DNA of 64,000 bases from Limnocylindrus sp040397235 (lineage in GTDB: Bacteria; Chloroflexota; Limnocylindria; Limnocylindrales; Limnocylindraceae). The notes under the pieces are model-generated. The model was not told where the DNA came from, did no database searches, and was given only the letters and a program-made list of their open reading frames with translations. The stretch spans positions 62,001 through 126,000 of the forward strand of contig JBBAWH010000001.1 in NCBI GenBank assembly GCA_040397235.1, read 5' to 3'. A program made the translations under genes and the position numbers. This document shows positions 1-7,915 of the stretch, one piece after another. The first letter of the stretch is position 1. The number at the start of each line of letters is the position of its first letter.

Positions 1-63
1 GTCGGCATGCGACTTCAGCTTCGGGCGCTGGTCGGGGCGGAAGCGCTTCTCGCGTTTAGCCAT
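1..63 (-). CDS. Start of an unidentified small basic protein (partial)
   Basis: An ATG on the minus strand at 63-61 opens a frame that runs off the left edge. It is preceded by a near-perfect Shine-Dalgarno sequence, AAGGAGGA, ending about 3 nt upstream. The visible residues begin MAKREKRFRPDQRPKLKSHA and are rich in Lys and Arg. Only 21 codons are visible, so no family can be named. The gene is divergent from the DUF4446 gene. A strong ribosome binding site is unusual in this window, where many genes look leaderless, so this gene may be well expressed from a leadered mRNA. Confidence 0.5.
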   Translation of the reverse strand, partial: MAKREKRFRPDQRPKLKSHAD

Positions 64-129
64 GACTCCTCCTTACAGGATTGTTGCCAGAGGATACCTG
101 ACCCAGGTTGAGGGGGCGGCGAGGGCTGA

Positions 130-135
130 TAGGAT
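130..135 (+). promoter_or_regulatory. Putative -10 element, leaderless promoter of the DUF4446 gene
   Basis: TAGGAT lies exactly 6 nt before the GTG start at 142. A TTGAGG-like -35 sits at about 108-113, with a 16 bp spacer. The spacing would place the transcription start on the start codon. No Shine-Dalgarno sequence is visible. This is a motif match only. Confidence 0.5.
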
Positions 136-141
136 GCAGCC

Positions 142-645
142 GTGGATAGCCAAGTGCTCCTTGCAATCGGCGTCGCCGGGGTGCTCGTTGCCCTGCTCGC
201 GCTCCTCGTCGCCCTGATCTCGATCCGTAACCTACGCCGTCTCCGCGCCGACTACGCGGCGCTGGTCTCTGGGAATGAGGCACTCACCGCCGAGCAGCGA
301 TTCGCCCAGGTGCTTGAGCGGGTTGCCGAGCAGGGGGTCTCGTCGCAGGTGGCGGGGACGCGCCTCACCGCCCTTGAAACGGCCGCCCCTGGCGCAATGA
401 GTCGCATGGGCCTCATCCAGTTCCAGGCCTTCGAAGATGTCGGCGGCGGCCAAAGCTCTGCGCTGGCGCTGCTTGATGCGGTGGGGAGTGGCGTCGTGAT
501 CACCGCGCTGCATGCTCGAGTCGGCACACGCATCTATGTGAAGCGCGTCATTGAGGGTCGGGGCGAGGGGACCCTTGGCGCTGAAGAGTCAGCGGCAATC
601 GCTGCCGCCTTGGCACAGCCCGCCTACAGCGCTCCACAACGGTGA
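142..645 (+). CDS. DUF4446 family membrane-anchored protein
   Basis: The protein has 167 residues. It starts with one hydrophobic segment (about residues 5-28), then a coiled-coil-like stretch with a basic start (RNLRRLRADY). The conserved C-terminal part carries the DUF4446 signature: GLIQFQAFEDVGGGQSSALA, then a block with VVITALHARVGTRIYVKRV. The function of the family is unknown; it is found in Gram-positive and Chloroflexota-like bacteria. The GTG start is supported by a TAGGAT box 6 nt upstream. The stop overlaps the GTG of the helicase gene (GTGA, 642-645), so the two are probably co-transcribed. Confidence 0.8.
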   Translation: MDSQVLLAIGVAGVLVALLALLVALISIRNLRRLRADYAALVSGNEALTAEQRFAQVLERVAEQGVSSQVAGTRLTALETAAPGAMSRMGLIQFQAFEDVGGGQSSALALLDAVGSGVVITALHARVGTRIYVKRVIEGRGEGTLGAEESAAIAAALAQPAYSAPQR

Positions 646-3600
646 CGTCGCGCGCCTCGGGTGCGGGCGAGCGCGAAGGGGGATCACAACTTCCAGTCTG
701 GTCAGGGATTACGCCGAAACGTCCTACGGCACCAACGCCAACGATCGCCCACCTTGTTGATGATTTAAACGACGAGCAGTACGCCGCCGTGACGCACGGT
801 GAGGGCCCGCTCCTCGTTGTCGCCGGTGCGGGCACAGGGAAGACCCAGGTCATCACGCGTCGCGTGGCCTGGCTCATCGCCGAGAAGCGTGCCGAGTCGG
901 AAGAGATTCTGGCGCTCACCTTTACTGAGCGTGCGGCGGAGGAGATGCAGGGGCGCGTCGACCGCCTCGTTCCCTACGGATACGCCACGACCCCAATCAA
1001 AACCTTCCACGCCTGGGGCGATGAACTACTCCGCGCCAATGCACATCGGCTCGGCCTCTCCGGCGAGTTGCGTGTTCTTGGGCGCGCCGAGGTGGTGCTC
1101 CTGCTTCGTGAGCACCTCTTTGAACTCGGCCTCAAGCGATTCTTGCCGCTCGGAGATCCGACGCGTTTTCTCAGCGACATCGCCGGCTACTTCTCGCGTG
1201 CCAAAGATGAGGCCCTCGGTCCCGATGAGATTCAGAAGTTTGCTGCAGATCTTCAGGAGCGGGCTGGCGAAGCACGAAGCGCCGCCACCTCAACCGCCGA
1301 CCTTGAACTCCAGCGGAAGCTTTCCTCGTATGCCGATGCGGTGGACCTCCTCGCCACCGAGCATGGGGAGCTGAGCGCGGCGCTGCGCACCTATCGAACA
1401 ATTCTGAATGAGCGCGGCCTGCTCGATTTTGGGGATCAGGTGTTGCGCGCCTATGATCTGCTGCGTGATGACCCCCTAGTTGCCGCACGAGCACGGGAAC
1501 AGCACCGTTGGATCTTGGTCGACGAATACCAGGATACGAATCGACTGCAGGGGGCGCTAGTTGATCTCCTCTCCGATGGACGGCGCAATCTCACCGTCGT
1601 CGGCGATGACGACCAGTCGATCTATCGCTTCCGTGGGGCGGCGATCAGCAACATCCTGAACTTCACCGAGCGGTACCCCGATGCGAGCAAAGTGGTCTTG
1701 ACCAAGAACTACCGCAGCACGGGTTCCGTGCTCACAGCCGCACGACGCCTCATTCGCTTCAATGATCCGCATCGGCTCGAAGTTCGTCTCGGCATCTCAA
1801 AGGAGCTCACCCCAGAGGGGATGCCCGGCGATGCGCCACCAGTGACCTTCCGCCGATTCCGTACGACGGCGAACGAGGCCGATTGGATCGCGTCAGAGAT
1901 CCGCGACTCCATCGCGGGGGGTCGGCGAGCCCGCGATCATGCGGTGCTCGTGCGCGCGAACGTCGACAGTGTGGAGGTTGGGCGCAGCCTCAACATGCTC
2001 GGTATTCCGTGGCGCTCGAGCGGCGCCGCCGGACTCTACGATCGCCCCGAGGTGCGCCTCCTCTTGGCGGGCCTACGCCATGCGGCCGACCCAGATGCCG
2101 CGGCACCACTCTTCCTGATCGTCGCAGAGTCGCGCTTCAAGGTGCCACCCACGATCCTGGCCGCTGCGGTCGGGAAGTCGCGCCGCGATCATCTCTCGCT
2201 GCGGGAGAGCCTCGCAACGGTTGGGGCAGGGCATGAGGCCACCGAGCGACTCCTTGAACGCCTCGCTGGGGTGGTGCAAGAGAGTGTCGAGCGCACGAGT
2301 GGCGAGGTGCTCTATCGCTGGCTGCGTGAGTCGGGCCTGCTCGCCGAGCTCACCCGCGAAGCAACGCCAGAGTCCGATGAGCGCATTCGCAACATCGGAC
2401 GCCTCTTTGATGTGGTGCGCTCCCGCAGCCGACTGCTGGAGCTCGATCGCGCCCCATTCTTGGTGCGCTACCTCGAGGAGCTCGGTGAGGCGGGGGATGA
2501 TCCTTCGGCTGCCGATGTTGATCCCGACCTTGATGCGGTCGCGCTCCTCACGATTCACCAGGCGAAGGGGCTGGAGTTCCCCGTCGTCTTCACTGCGAAC
2601 CTCGTTGAGGGGCGCTTCCCGGCCAAGGGTCGACCGCCGCGTCTCGCGCTCGCGGCGGAGCTTGGCGGCTCTGATGATGTGGTGCCGCGCGACCCTCGTG
2701 CCCCAGATGGACCAACCGAGGCGGACGAAGAGGCGCTACGCGAGGAGCGACGCCTCGCCTATGTCGCACTGACTAGGGCGTGCGAACGCTTGGCCCTCAC
2801 CGCTGCAGAGCGGAGCAGTGGTGGCGTCCGTCCGCGCAAGGTCAGCCGATTTGTTGCCGAGGCACTCGACCTCAGTCGAGAGCAACTTGAGGAGTTTCCG
2901 TTAACCGGTGAGCCGACCTCCAAAATTGATGACCTCGCGATTGTCGCTCCGCCACTTCCGGTTCTCCCCATGCGCGAACCTGGGGCGGGGGAGAGTGCGC
3001 CGCTCACCCTGAGCTTTACGGCGATTGAGGCCTTCATCGCCTGCCCGCTTCGCTACCACTATCAGCAACGCCTTCGCATTCCGCTGCCGCCGCATCACTC
3101 TGCAACGTACGGCGCTGCGATGCATGTCGCCGTCGCCGAGTTCCATCGCGGACAGATGGTGGGAGCACCTCCGCAACTCGACGAGCTTTATGCCGCACTT
3201 GAGCGCAGTTGGCAGAGTGCGGGCTTCCTTTCGCGCAGCCACGAAGAGGCGCGCCATACGGCGGCGCAGGAGGCGATCGCACGATTCCGCAGTGAGGAGA
3301 TCGCAACAGGCCACGCGCCGGCCTACGTTGAGAAAGACTTCTCGTTTGAACTTGGCGGGCACAAGATTCGCGGCCGTTGGGATCGCGTCGATGTGCAGGC
3401 GCTCCCACCCGAGGGTCGCAGTGCGCCGATTCCGACCATTGATGTGCCAGGTGACGTCCTGCGCCCAACCCTGCCGCTCGGTGACGATGAGTGGGTGGTG
3501 GTCAGCGATTACAAGACCGGCGGACGCGATGATGATGACGCGAGCCGCAAGCGGGCGAAAGAGTCACTCCAGCTGCAGCTCTACGCGCTGGCATGGCGCG

Positions 3601-3836
3601 CTGTAACGGGGCGCCTCCCCGACGAGGTGAGCCTGCGCTTCCTCGACACCGGCCGTGTTGCCACCGTGCCCGTAGAGCCGAAGCGCATCGTGAAGGCGCG
3701 CGAACTGATCGTGGTTGCAGCGGAGGGGATCCTGGCTGGCGTCATAGATCCAAAGCCAGAGTTGATGACCTGCACCTACTGCTCGTACCGTGAGCTCTGC
3801 CCAGCATCGAAGGCTCCGGCGGGGCGGCCCGCATGA
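642..3836 (+). CDS. UvrD/Rep-family DNA helicase fused to a PD-(D/E)XK nuclease with a predicted Fe-S cluster
   Basis: The protein has 1064 residues. The superfamily 1A helicase motifs are complete: Walker A GAGTGKT (about 62-68), motif II DEYQDTN (about 294-300), VVGDDDQSIYRFRG (about 319), NYRST, the TIHQAKGLEF block (about 638) and ERRLAYVALTRA (about 702). The C-terminal 250 residues form a RecB/AddB-type nuclease with DRVD and SDYKTG catalytic motifs. Four cysteines (FIACP near 800 and CTYCSYRELC near 1043) have the AddB-like CxxCx5C layout that holds a 4Fe-4S cluster. The likely role is end resection or recombination repair, as for AddAB or AdnAB, but a second subunit is not in the window. 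No start other than GTG 642 exists in frame; it overlaps the previous stop. Confidence 0.88.
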   Translation: MTSRASGAGEREGGSQLPVWSGITPKRPTAPTPTIAHLVDDLNDEQYAAVTHGEGPLLVVAGAGTGKTQVITRRVAWLIAEKRAESEEILALTFTERAAEEMQGRVDRLVPYGYATTPIKTFHAWGDELLRANAHRLGLSGELRVLGRAEVVLLLREHLFELGLKRFLPLGDPTRFLSDIAGYFSRAKDEALGPDEIQKFAADLQERAGEARSAATSTADLELQRKLSSYADAVDLLATEHGELSAALRTYRTILNERGLLDFGDQVLRAYDLLRDDPLVAARAREQHRWILVDEYQDTNRLQGALVDLLSDGRRNLTVVGDDDQSIYRFRGAAISNILNFTERYPDASKVVLTKNYRSTGSVLTAARRLIRFNDPHRLEVRLGISKELTPEGMPGDAPPVTFRRFRTTANEADWIASEIRDSIAGGRRARDHAVLVRANVDSVEVGRSLNMLGIPWRSSGAAGLYDRPEVRLLLAGLRHAADPDAAAPLFLIVAESRFKVPPTILAAAVGKSRRDHLSLRESLATVGAGHEATERLLERLAGVVQESVERTSGEVLYRWLRESGLLAELTREATPESDERIRNIGRLFDVVRSRSRLLELDRAPFLVRYLEELGEAGDDPSAADVDPDLDAVALLTIHQAKGLEFPVVFTANLVEGRFPAKGRPPRLALAAELGGSDDVVPRDPRAPDGPTEADEEALREERRLAYVALTRACERLALTAAERSSGGVRPRKVSRFVAEALDLSREQLEEFPLTGEPTSKIDDLAIVAPPLPVLPMREPGAGESAPLTLSFTAIEAFIACPLRYHYQQRLRIPLPPHHSATYGAAMHVAVAEFHRGQMVGAPPQLDELYAALERSWQSAGFLSRSHEEARHTAAQEAIARFRSEEIATGHAPAYVEKDFSFELGGHKIRGRWDRVDVQALPPEGRSAPIPTIDVPGDVLRPTLPLGDDEWVVVSDYKTGGRDDDDASRKRAKESLQLQLYALAWRAVTGRLPDEVSLRFLDTGRVATVPVEPKRIVKARELIVVAAEGILAGVIDPKPELMTCTYCSYRELCPASKAPAGRPA

Positions 3837-4345
3837 CGCTCCGTGATGGAGAGCGGCGCAACGCTGCAGAGCAGCTTGAGCTGCCGCTCGATCAACAGCC
3901 GGCTACGCCGTTTGCGGGGAAGGTGTTGCGCACCGCCGCCGCAGCTCGCACACCACCACGCATCCCCACCGGAGATCAGCGGCTCATCCGCCTCCTCGGC
4001 CTAGGCGCGCTGATTGCGGCGCTGGTCACTATTGGCGGAGCGCTCACGATTGATCCCGTTGACGAACCGACGCGCGCCCTGGCCGTTGCGGGTGCGCTGG
4101 CTCTCACCGTGACGCTCGGGCTCACGGGGCTTCTTCTGCTGCGCTCCTTTCAGGGGCATCCAGGTGTCTGGCGGGTACGACGGCGGCGGTGCGTGCGGCG
4201 CGGGTTGTTCGCGGGGGCCCTGATCGGTGGCTACCTCGCCCTGCGCATCATTGGCCTCGGCGGACCGACCGGGCTGCTGATCGGCGTCGCTCTCGTGGTC
4301 GTGGCCGAGGCGGCAATTTCACGGAGTGAGATCGACTCGGTCTAG
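3833..4345 (+). CDS. Hypothetical membrane protein
   Basis: The protein has 170 residues. About 45 hydrophilic residues, including an LELPLD stretch, precede roughly four hydrophobic segments (about 50-70, 82-105, 123-140 and 145-163). The short loop after the second segment is very basic (RVRRRRCVRRG), suggesting a cytoplasmic side. I recognise no family. The ATG overlaps the helicase/nuclease stop by 4 nt, so it is probably translated from the same mRNA, but that gives no firm clue to its job. Confidence 0.65.
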   Translation: MTLRDGERRNAAEQLELPLDQQPATPFAGKVLRTAAAARTPPRIPTGDQRLIRLLGLGALIAALVTIGGALTIDPVDEPTRALAVAGALALTVTLGLTGLLLLRSFQGHPGVWRVRRRRCVRRGLFAGALIGGYLALRIIGLGGPTGLLIGVALVVVAEAAISRSEIDSV

Positions 4346-4370
4346 GTCTCAAATCGCCCCTGGAGGGGTG

Positions 4371-4376
4371 TAGGAT
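4371..4376 (+). promoter_or_regulatory. Putative -10 element upstream of the ureohydrolase gene
   Basis: TAGGAT occurs in the 83-nt gap before the gene. Here no start codon follows at 6-7 nt, so a transcript from this site would have a leader of about 45 nt. Motif match only. Confidence 0.35.
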
Positions 4377-4428
4377 TGGCACGCGCCCTGCTGGACGTCG
4401 GCTCGCACCGGCGGCGCATCTGAGCAAG

Positions 4429-5499
4429 ATGGTGATCAATATGAGCCCGAATACCCCACCCTTCGCCGCCTCCCTCGCCGCGCTCGGCTGGAGCGGCACC
4501 CCAGAGCAGCGCGACCCACTCGATCGCCCCTCGTATGCGGGGCCGGTCAGCTTCGCTCAACTCCCGTGGGTTGAGGATGTGGCTGAGATCCGTCGTCGCA
4601 AGGCTGACATCGCCATCATCGGCGCACCGTTTGATGATGCGGTCACACATCGTCCCGGCACACGCTTTGGCCCTCGCGCCATCCGTGAGGCGCAATACCA
4701 AACTGGCACCCTGCACTCACTGCAGGTGGGCGTGGAGCCGTTTACGGCCCTCACCGCCGTTGATGCCGGTGACGCCCTGGTTTACCCAGGACGACTCGAG
4801 CACGGACACGGCGCCATCTACCGCAAGGTTCGTGAGGTTGCTGAGACTGGTGCGATCCCGATCGTGCTCGGTGGCGACCACTCGATTACGTGGCCGAATG
4901 CAACGGCGATTGCCGAGATGCGCTGGCCGCAGCGCATCGGCATCCTGCACTTTGATGCCCACGCCGACGCCTCCATTGATGGCTACGGATCGCTCCACAG
5001 CCACGGTTCGCCAATGCGGCGCCTGATCGAGTCTGGCGCGGTGCTCGGCAAGAACTTTGTGCAGGTCGGCCTGCGCGGCTACTTTCCTGATAAAGAGACG
5101 CTCGGATGGATGCGCGAGCATGGCATGCGCAGTCACTTCATGACCGAGATCGAGGAGCGTGGCTCAGAGGCGGTCATCGCAACCGCCATCGCCGAAGCTC
5201 TCGACGGCCCAGATGCGATCTGGATTAGCCTTGATATTGATGTGGTCGATCCGGGCCTCGCGCCAGGAACGGGCACACCAGAGCCAGGCGGGATGCTCTC
5301 TCGCGAGTTGCTCCGTGGGCTCCGCCAGATTGCGGCACAGGTCCCGATCGCAGGAATGGACGTCGTTGAGGTCTCACCACCGTATGACTGGGCTGAGTCG
5401 ACGGCGATGATCGCTAACCGTGCCGCACTTGAGGTGATTAGCGCGCTGGCGAAGCGTAAGGAGTCCGGCGAGACGATTCGTTGGGAACCCTCCCGCTGA
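4429..5499 (+). CDS. speB: Ureohydrolase of the arginase/agmatinase family (probably agmatinase)
   Basis: The protein has 356 residues. All manganese-ligand motifs of the ureohydrolase fold are present: GGDHS (about 147-151), DAHAD (about 177-181) and SLDIDVVDPG (about 267-276). It also has RPGTRFGPRAIR, APGTGTPEPGG and GMDVVEVSPPYD, typical of agmatinase and guanidinobutyrase enzymes. The expected reaction is agmatine to putrescine plus urea, but the guanidino substrate cannot be fixed from motifs. The ATG at 4441 is an alternative start. A PatD-type aldehyde dehydrogenase 6 kb away could act later on putrescine-derived aldehyde. Confidence 0.82.
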   Translation: MVINMSPNTPPFAASLAALGWSGTPEQRDPLDRPSYAGPVSFAQLPWVEDVAEIRRRKADIAIIGAPFDDAVTHRPGTRFGPRAIREAQYQTGTLHSLQVGVEPFTALTAVDAGDALVYPGRLEHGHGAIYRKVREVAETGAIPIVLGGDHSITWPNATAIAEMRWPQRIGILHFDAHADASIDGYGSLHSHGSPMRRLIESGAVLGKNFVQVGLRGYFPDKETLGWMREHGMRSHFMTEIEERGSEAVIATAIAEALDGPDAIWISLDIDVVDPGLAPGTGTPEPGGMLSRELLRGLRQIAAQVPIAGMDVVEVSPPYDWAESTAMIANRAALEVISALAKRKESGETIRWEPSR

Positions 5500-6263
5500 G
5501 CGAAACCGCATCCAGCGAAACTGCGTCTGAGGTACGAAGCCGCCTGCTCGCCGACGAACGCGACCTCACCTCAGCCGCCGACGGTGATCTGGCGTATTGG
5601 CGGAGGGTAGCGGCGGAGTCAACTGGTCCCATCCTGGAGATCGGCTGCGGGGCAGGTCGCGTCTTGACCGCTCTTGACTCCAGCGAACGGCAGCTGATCG
5701 GCATTGATCTCGATCTGGCCGCCCTCGCCCTGGCCGCGGAGCGCGCCGCTGCCGCCGAATGGATCGCTGCCGATGGACGAACCTGGCGTCGCGAAGCGAC
5801 TGCGGTCAGCCTCGTGATTCTTGGCGGCGATCTGCTCTCGCTGATCACCGCGCCCGCTGACCTTGAAGCGCTCTTACGAACAGCAGCGCTGCACTGTGCG
5901 CCTGGTGGACAGGTGGGGCTCGACGCCACACTGATGGATCCACAGCTGTTCGCGGATGAGGTCGAGGGTGTGTGGAGCGTTGATCTGGAGCGAGCAGATG
6001 CCGACCTCGGCACGGTGCGCCGCGAGAGCCGCATCGCCCCAGACCCTCAGGCGCGCAGCAATACGGTCCATTTGGAGATTCGGCATCGGGCGGTGGGGGC
6101 CGACGGGCGCATCACGCCGATCTATCCAGACCGCGCCCCCTTCGCAATTCGTGCTTGGCAGCCGGATGAGGTGCGAGCCCTTGCCGCTGCCGCTGGCCTA
6201 GGCGTAATGAGCGTTGGTGACGACGACCGTCTGCGCTGGCTGCTACGGTCAGCGCATGAGTGA
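5481..6263 (+). CDS. Class I SAM-dependent methyltransferase
   Basis: The protein has 260 residues with a Rossmann-type methyltransferase core. Motif I is ILEIGCGAGRVL (about 51-62), followed by an acidic strand end (IGIDLD) that would bind the SAM ribose. The C-terminal part holds the strands expected of the fold. The substrate is unknown. The best start is a TTG at 5481, which overlaps the end of the ureohydrolase gene by 19 nt; no ATG fits better. Its final codons contain the start and -10 box of murI, so the two genes are tightly packed. Confidence 0.72.
   Translation: MGTLPLSETASSETASEVRSRLLADERDLTSAADGDLAYWRRVAAESTGPILEIGCGAGRVLTALDSSERQLIGIDLDLAALALAAERAAAAEWIAADGRTWRREATAVSLVILGGDLLSLITAPADLEALLRTAALHCAPGGQVGLDATLMDPQLFADEVEGVWSVDLERADADLGTVRRESRIAPDPQARSNTVHLEIRHRAVGADGRITPIYPDRAPFAIRAWQPDEVRALAAAAGLGVMSVGDDDRLRWLLRSAHE
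6244..6249 (+). promoter_or_regulatory. Putative leaderless -10 element of murI
   Basis: TACGGT lies 6 nt before the ATG at 6256, inside the last codons of the methyltransferase gene. It fits the spacing seen before other unit-heading genes here. It could give murI independent expression. No -35 is obvious. Confidence 0.35.
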
Positions 6264-7146
6264 CCCACGCCCAATCGGGCTCTTCGATTCAGGGATCGGC
6301 GGCCTCACCGTTCTGCGTGAAGTGCAGGCGCGCCTTCCAGCCGAATCCACCATCTACATCGGCGATAGCGCCCGTCATCCATACGGCACCCGGAGTGACG
6401 TTGAAGTGCGCACCTTTGCCGAAGAGCTCAGCGACGAACTGGTGGCACGCGGCGTAAAGGCGATCATCATCGCCTGCAATACCGCGACCGCCGTCGCGCT
6501 CGAGCATCTTCGTGAGCGGCACCCATCAACGCCGATCATTGGCGTGGTCCGATCGGGAGCGGCGGCGGCGGCGCTGGCGACACGCACCGGCCGGGTCGGC
6601 GTGTTGGCTACCATTGCAACCGTTCGGTCGCGTGCCTACTTCGCCGCCATCAAAGACGAGAACCCTGGCACGCGGGTGACTGAGCGAGCCGCCTCCGAAC
6701 TTGTTCCGCTCATTGAGTCAGGTCTCACGAACACGCAAGAAATGAGCGACGCCATCCACGCGGCGATTGACCCGTTTCTGGCTGGCGAGCCGAGCGAACG
6801 CATCGACACCCTGCTGCTTGGTTGCACCCACTTCCCGTTGATTCGCGGTGCAATTGATGCGGCGCTCGGTGCCCCAATTGCTGTGGTTGATTCCGCCGCA
6901 GCAACGGCAAGCTTCCTTCAAGAGATCATCGCGGTGAATGGGCTTGAGGCTCCAGGATCGAGCCGCGGGACGGCGGCCGACCCCGGCCACCTTGGACACT
7001 CCGCGCCAGCGTCAGCGCCAATAGCCCCTGAGCATCAGATCTTCACGACAGGGGATCCTTCGGTGGTGGATGCGCTTGCTACCCGACTCTTTGGTGAGAC
7101 TGCACCGCGCGCGCAGCAGATGACGCTGGGGGCGAAGCGCAGCTAG
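6256..7146 (+). CDS. murI: Glutamate racemase
   Basis: The protein has 296 residues and makes D-glutamate from L-glutamate for peptidoglycan stem peptides in the cytoplasm. The N-terminal DSGIGGLTVL motif is followed by ACNTATA with catalytic Cys74 and by GCTHFP with catalytic Cys190, the two acid/base cysteines of the family. I chose ATG 6256 because it begins MSDPRPIGLFDSG like other racemases and overlaps the methyltransferase stop; an upstream GTG at 6214 would add 14 unrelated residues. A low-complexity insert (about residues 235-260, Gly/Ala/Pro-rich) precedes the final FTTGD segment, which is conserved in the family. Confidence 0.93.
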   Translation: MSDPRPIGLFDSGIGGLTVLREVQARLPAESTIYIGDSARHPYGTRSDVEVRTFAEELSDELVARGVKAIIIACNTATAVALEHLRERHPSTPIIGVVRSGAAAAALATRTGRVGVLATIATVRSRAYFAAIKDENPGTRVTERAASELVPLIESGLTNTQEMSDAIHAAIDPFLAGEPSERIDTLLLGCTHFPLIRGAIDAALGAPIAVVDSAAATASFLQEIIAVNGLEAPGSSRGTAADPGHLGHSAPASAPIAPEHQIFTTGDPSVVDALATRLFGETAPRAQQMTLGAKRS

Positions 7147-7898
7147 CGGCGCTCGAGCGCTGGCAGGATGGCGCGCACAATCTCAGCGGCGTTCTTTGAG
7201 GCGAGCGCGAGATACTCCCAGAAGCTCAGCGTGGCCCCGCCATCACCAGAGTCGCTTACGCTCCGAATCACCAGCCAGGGGATGCCGTGCGTGCGTGCCG
7301 CATAGGCGATGGCCGCCCCCTCCATCTCGACGAGGTCGGCTGAGCTGCGGGCGGCAATCGCATCGCGAACCTTCTGGTCGGCGACAAACCAGTCGCCGGT
7401 GGCGATGCGGCCGCGGCGGAGGCTGATCCCAAGTCGCGTTGTCGTCGGTGCCGCGGCATTGAACGCCGCGGTGACGAGTTCGGGCTCGGCAACTAAAAGT
7501 GGGTCGCCCTTTGATGGAATATCCGCGCCGTAGCCGAAGAGTCGAAAGCCATCGGCCTCTGCTGCGGCAAAGTCATGCTGCAAGACACTATCGGCGAGTA
7601 GGACGTCGCCGACGCGATATCCCGCATGCAGGGCGCCGGCGGAGCCGACCGAGATCACGCAGCGGGGCTCAACTGCCAGGGCGGCGGTGACTGCAACCAC
7701 CGAGGCGACCTTGCCGACTCCACAGCGCAGCAGGGCGACCGGGTGTGTGTCGATGTGGCCGATGAGCAGTGCACCCTCTACAAGTCCTGGCAGTGTGTGC
7801 GGCACCAGATCAGTGGCGAGCGCCTCAAGGGCGGCGCGCTCCTCGCTGAGCGCGGCAGCGATGAGCGTTGGGCCTGATGGGCGGAAGTGTTGCAGCAT
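7143..7898 (-). CDS. mtnN: 5'-methylthioadenosine/S-adenosylhomocysteine nucleosidase-like phosphorylase
   Basis: The protein has 251 residues. It has the nucleoside phosphorylase fold signatures of the MTA/SAH nucleosidase group: RCGVGKVAS, SVGSAGAL, the substrate-binding EMEGAAIA block (about 190-197) and RSVSDSGD, whose Asp is the catalytic proton donor. The expected reaction removes adenine from methylthioadenosine, S-adenosylhomocysteine or 5'-deoxyadenosine. It is convergent with murI, overlapping it by 4 nt, and divergent from the CapA-like gene, with which it shares an overlapping promoter. A related futalosine hydrolase or another purine hydrolase is possible. Confidence 0.82.
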   Translation of the reverse strand: MLQHFRPSGPTLIAAALSEERAALEALATDLVPHTLPGLVEGALLIGHIDTHPVALLRCGVGKVASVVAVTAALAVEPRCVISVGSAGALHAGYRVGDVLLADSVLQHDFAAAEADGFRLFGYGADIPSKGDPLLVAEPELVTAAFNAAAPTTTRLGISLRRGRIATGDWFVADQKVRDAIAARSSADLVEMEGAAIAYAARTHGIPWLVIRSVSDSGDGGATLSFWEYLALASKNAAEIVRAILPALERR

Positions 7899-7903
7899 GG
7901 GGC

Positions 7904-7910
7904 TAGGATA
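7904..7910. promoter_or_regulatory. Overlapping two-way -10 element between mtnN and the CapA-like gene
   Basis: On the plus strand TAGGAT (7904-7909) stands 6 nt before GTG 7916. On the minus strand TATCCT (7910-7905) stands 6 nt before ATG 7898. The two hexamers share five base pairs within the near-palindrome GCTAGGATAGC. Both genes would be leaderless and their promoters should exclude each other sterically. The 17-nt gap between the genes leaves no other place for either promoter, except inside a coding region. Confidence 0.55.
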
Positions 7911-7915
7911 GCGGT

